Position numbers and translations under genes: made by a program
Notes under the pieces: model-generated
What the model was told of the DNA's origin: nothing
Database searches by the model: none
Seen by the model: the letters and a program-made list of their open reading frames with translations, nothing else
Shown: positions 61,900 to 64,000 of the stretch, one piece after another
Numbering within the stretch: position 1 is the stretch's first letter
How the letters are laid out: each line of letters begins with the position of its first letter
Assembly (NCBI GenBank): GCA_963612735.1
Contig: CAVDWX010000003.1
Coordinates: forward strand, 10,185-74,184
DNA from: CAVDWX01 sp963612735
GTDB taxonomy: Bacteria; Bacillota_I; Bacilli_A; RFN20; CAG-826
Reading direction: 5' to 3'
DNA: 64,000 nt

Positions 61900-63525
61900 A
61901 TGTCAAATTTTAAATTCAAAAATATGAAGAAAGCGTTAGTGTCTCTAACCTTTCTTTTTACTTTATCTTTATCGTCATGTGGAAATACTAAATCGTATAA
62001 TTATGAAATAGATGATACGGTTTCTAATCAAGATAGTTCCATGGCATATGAAATCTTTGTTCGTTCTTTTTATGATTCTAATAATGATGGAATCGGAGAT
62101 CTTAAAGGTGTGGAATTAAAACTTCCATATCTAAAATCTCTTGGAATTAAAACGATTTGGTTATTACCCATTCATCCCGCTAGTACATATCACGGATACG
62201 ATGTTACTGATTATTATAATGTCCATCCCGATTTTGGCACCTTAGCGGATTTTGACTCACTTGTTTCAAAAGCCAAAGAATATAATATCGATATCATGAT
62301 CGATATGGTTTTGAATCATACTTCTAAATCTCATCCATGGTTTAAACAAAGTTATGAAGATTTTGTTAATAATTATACGATGAGTGATTCCAAAAAAGAT
62401 TATTACAATTGGATTGATTCTTATCGTAACGGATATCATAAATATCAAGATTATTATTATGAAGGACAATTCAATTCTTCGATGCCGGATTTAAATTTAG
62501 ACGCTGATGTGGTGAGAAATGAAATCGATAGAATCTGTCAATTTTGGATTGCCGAACATGGCGTTAAAGGTTTCAGATTAGACGCTGTTAAATATTATTA
62601 CGGACAAGGCGATACCACCAAAAACAATGAGTTCCTAACATGGCTAGAAGAAACTACTCATAAATATGATCCTTCTTTTTATATGGTAGGAGAAGCTTGG
62701 TATAGCACTAATTCATTAATTAATGAATGTTATAATTCTAAATGTGATTCCTTCTTTAAATTCACATCTTCGGCGGAAGGATATGGCGATGATTCACTTA
62801 TCTTGATGGCGAAAGGTTTTGTTAATGCTAATAAATTTGGTAATGCAATTGAAGCTAGCGAAGCGGATTTAAAAAAGAAAAATCTGAACGGTTATTATTC
62901 CTATTTTTTGACGAATCATGATATGGATAGAGCTTCTACCTTTTTATGGGATGAGATAAGCGCTAAGATGGGTGCTTCTCTGCTTGCACTTATGCCCGGC
63001 ATGCCTTATATGTATTATGGAGAAGAAATCTATTTAAAAGGTCAAAGAACTACTTCTCCCGATGATGGAAGCGATGTCAGAAGAAGACTTCCCATGATTT
63101 GGAGTGAGACTGATAAAACAGGTGAATGTAAATTCCCTGAAACTAATCGTCCTGATTTAATGAATAACGATCAAGTTAAAGAAGGGGTATACGATTTAGA
63201 AAATAATAATTTATCTTTATTAAATCATTATAAAAAAGTAATCAATATTCGAAATAAATTTCCTTTTTTCAAACATGGTGTTTTTGAGAATATGACCTAT
63301 ACATTAAATACGGAAATGACCCATGTTTTAGCTTATAAGATTTCTCTTAATAACGAAGGAATATATGTCATTCATAATTTTGATGAAGAAAAAGCGATTG
63401 TCTCCACTGAAAAGATGGGTAGTGAAATTTTAGATTTTATCAGTGTTAGTGGCACTAAACCTGTCTTAAAAAATAACAAATTAACAATTGGTGGCTATTC
63501 TACAGTTATTATTTCTTTAAATTAA
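61900..63525 (+). CDS. Surface alpha-amylase / GH13 glucosidase lipoprotein
   Basis: A 541-residue GH13 enzyme. The ATG at 61900 has AAGGA 5 bp upstream; an in-frame ATG at 61843 lies inside malG. The signal peptide ends in lipobox LSSC (Cys27). The catalytic residues are the nucleophile Asp228 in GFRLDAVK, the acid/base Glu265 in VGEAWY and Asp341 in LTNHDMD. A short C-terminal beta domain ends the protein. It is anchored outside the cell and would cut starch or maltodextrins for the MalEFG system. Its stop overlaps the next, convergent gene. Confidence 0.94.
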   Translation: MSNFKFKNMKKALVSLTFLFTLSLSSCGNTKSYNYEIDDTVSNQDSSMAYEIFVRSFYDSNNDGIGDLKGVELKLPYLKSLGIKTIWLLPIHPASTYHGYDVTDYYNVHPDFGTLADFDSLVSKAKEYNIDIMIDMVLNHTSKSHPWFKQSYEDFVNNYTMSDSKKDYYNWIDSYRNGYHKYQDYYYEGQFNSSMPDLNLDADVVRNEIDRICQFWIAEHGVKGFRLDAVKYYYGQGDTTKNNEFLTWLEETTHKYDPSFYMVGEAWYSTNSLINECYNSKCDSFFKFTSSAEGYGDDSLILMAKGFVNANKFGNAIEASEADLKKKNLNGYYSYFLTNHDMDRASTFLWDEISAKMGASLLALMPGMPYMYYGEEIYLKGQRTTSPDDGSDVRRRLPMIWSETDKTGECKFPETNRPDLMNNDQVKEGVYDLENNNLSLLNHYKKVINIRNKFPFFKHGVFENMTYTLNTEMTHVLAYKISLNNEGIYVIHNFDEEKAIVSTEKMGSEILDFISVSGTKPVLKNNKLTIGGYSTVIISLN

Positions 63526-63983
63526 GATATCTCGCTTACTAGTGGATAAGATAATACCGCTAGAGAATCAATAAATATTGTTGTTGAAAAAGCAATTATT
63601 AAATAATTTAATTCAATGCTGAAATTGGTAAATATTGAACCGATGCCATATAGACGCAAGCAAAAATAAACTATACATCCTAATGACAAGAATGAAAGTA
63701 GAAACGAAACGAATAATGTCGATTTATTGATATTATTGTCTTCACTATAAACGAGATGAGCAATAAAAGAACTACCTTTATATATTGAAACAATAGTGTT
63801 AAATATTTCTAATCCTAAAAATATTATGAGCAAAATATCACAAATTAAAAACATAATGACATCGCTTTTATCTTCGTAAGTACTTATTGCTAGGGATGTT
63901 TTAGTAACAAAATAGATAGTTACACCTATAGTGGTGGTCAATAAGGTCAATAGTACAATTCGGTAAAGAACTAATTTCTTCAT
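63522..63983 (-). CDS. Small four-helix membrane protein, unknown function
   Basis: A 153-residue protein that I do not recognise, with four hydrophobic segments (about 7-27, 43-66, 87-112 and 122-145). No motifs and no strong Shine-Dalgarno are seen. It converges on the amylase gene with overlapping stops. The upstream region is beyond the window. Confidence 0.6.
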   Translation of the reverse strand: MKKLVLYRIVLLTLLTTTIGVTIYFVTKTSLAISTYEDKSDVIMFLICDILLIIFLGLEIFNTIVSIYKGSSFIAHLVYSEDNNINKSTLFVSFLLSFLSLGCIVYFCLRLYGIGSIFTNFSIELNYLIIAFSTTIFIDSLAVLSYPLVSEIS

Positions 63984-64000
63984 GGATTAATGTTACTAAC

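Noticed and set aside
1..64000. Genetic code 4 (UGA as Trp), as in mycoplasmas
   Set aside because: Many conserved proteins end cleanly at UGA (for example der and the first ABC fusion), and conserved Trp positions are UGG.
1..64000. Insertion sequences, prophage or integrase
   Set aside because: No transposase, integrase or phage structural gene, and no terminal inverted repeat with target duplication was seen.

Overview
The window is about 64 kb of AT-rich DNA from a low-GC, Gram-positive-type bacterium with a small genome. The core gene orders are those of Bacilli: cmk-der-gpsA-hup, dnaD-nth-recU-gpsB-rnpB, pgsA-cinA-recA-rny-ymdB-miaB-miaA. UGA works as a stop codon throughout and Trp is UGG, so this is not a code-4 mycoplasma. 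Several traits fit an uncultured Mollicutes/Acholeplasma/RF39/Erysipelotrichia-like lineage: many surface lipoproteins plus lgt, no ponA between nth and recU, and long lysine-rich coiled coils inserted into ABC transporters. The exact taxon is inference. Two runs of ten Ns show that this is a draft, probably metagenomic, scaffold.

Layout. 0-10 kb: a partial ferredoxin (minus strand), then cmk, der, gpsA, HU, a short CCA-adding-type nucleotidyltransferase, dnaD, nth, recU with a DEDDh exonuclease (minus strand), gpsB, the RNase P RNA, pgsA, cinA and recA. 10-18 kb: a structured leader, then rny, ymdB, miaB, miaA, a tcdA-like gene broken by an assembly gap, and fhs. MiaB carries a C-terminal YmcA/YlbF-like domain. 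18-28 kb: two ATPase-permease fusions of the FtsX/MacB kind, ychF, ispF, argS, rpoE, nrnA and cysQ. 28-32 kb: a gap-truncated AAA ATPase, tRNA-Gln, a NifU-like protein, a NUDIX hydrolase, lgt, a CPBP protease and a DUF3899 protein. 32-46 kb: a large surface subtilase, an oligopeptide-binding lipoprotein and an oppBCDF operon, together a peptide scavenging module. 46-52.4 kb: mgsA, an orphan membrane protein, and an accessory island. In the island two DUF4143-type AAA ATPases flank an IspD/TarI-like cytidylyltransferase and a sugar epimerase/dehydratase. 52.8-54.6 kb: a two-subunit aconitase X. 55-63.5 kb: a maltodextrin uptake operon of malK, a SusE/F-like lipoprotein, malE, malF, malG and a surface alpha-amylase.

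How it works together. The surface protease plus Opp system and the surface amylase plus Mal system describe a fermenter living on peptides and alpha-glucans. Lgt, in the same window, would lipidate their binding proteins. The rny-ymdB-miaB block joins mRNA decay to tRNA A37 thiomethylation, and the MiaB fusion physically joins partners that are separate genes in Bacillus.

The most unusual signals are four. First, the MiaB-YmcA/YlbF fusion next to rny. Second, the two DUF4143 ATPase loci, each with its own promoter-overlapping direct repeats of about 32-33 bp period, one gene being frameshifted. Third, coiled-coil insertions at different places in OppD, OppF and MalF. Fourth, a SusE/F-like starch-binding lipoprotein in a Gram-positive-type maltodextrin operon.
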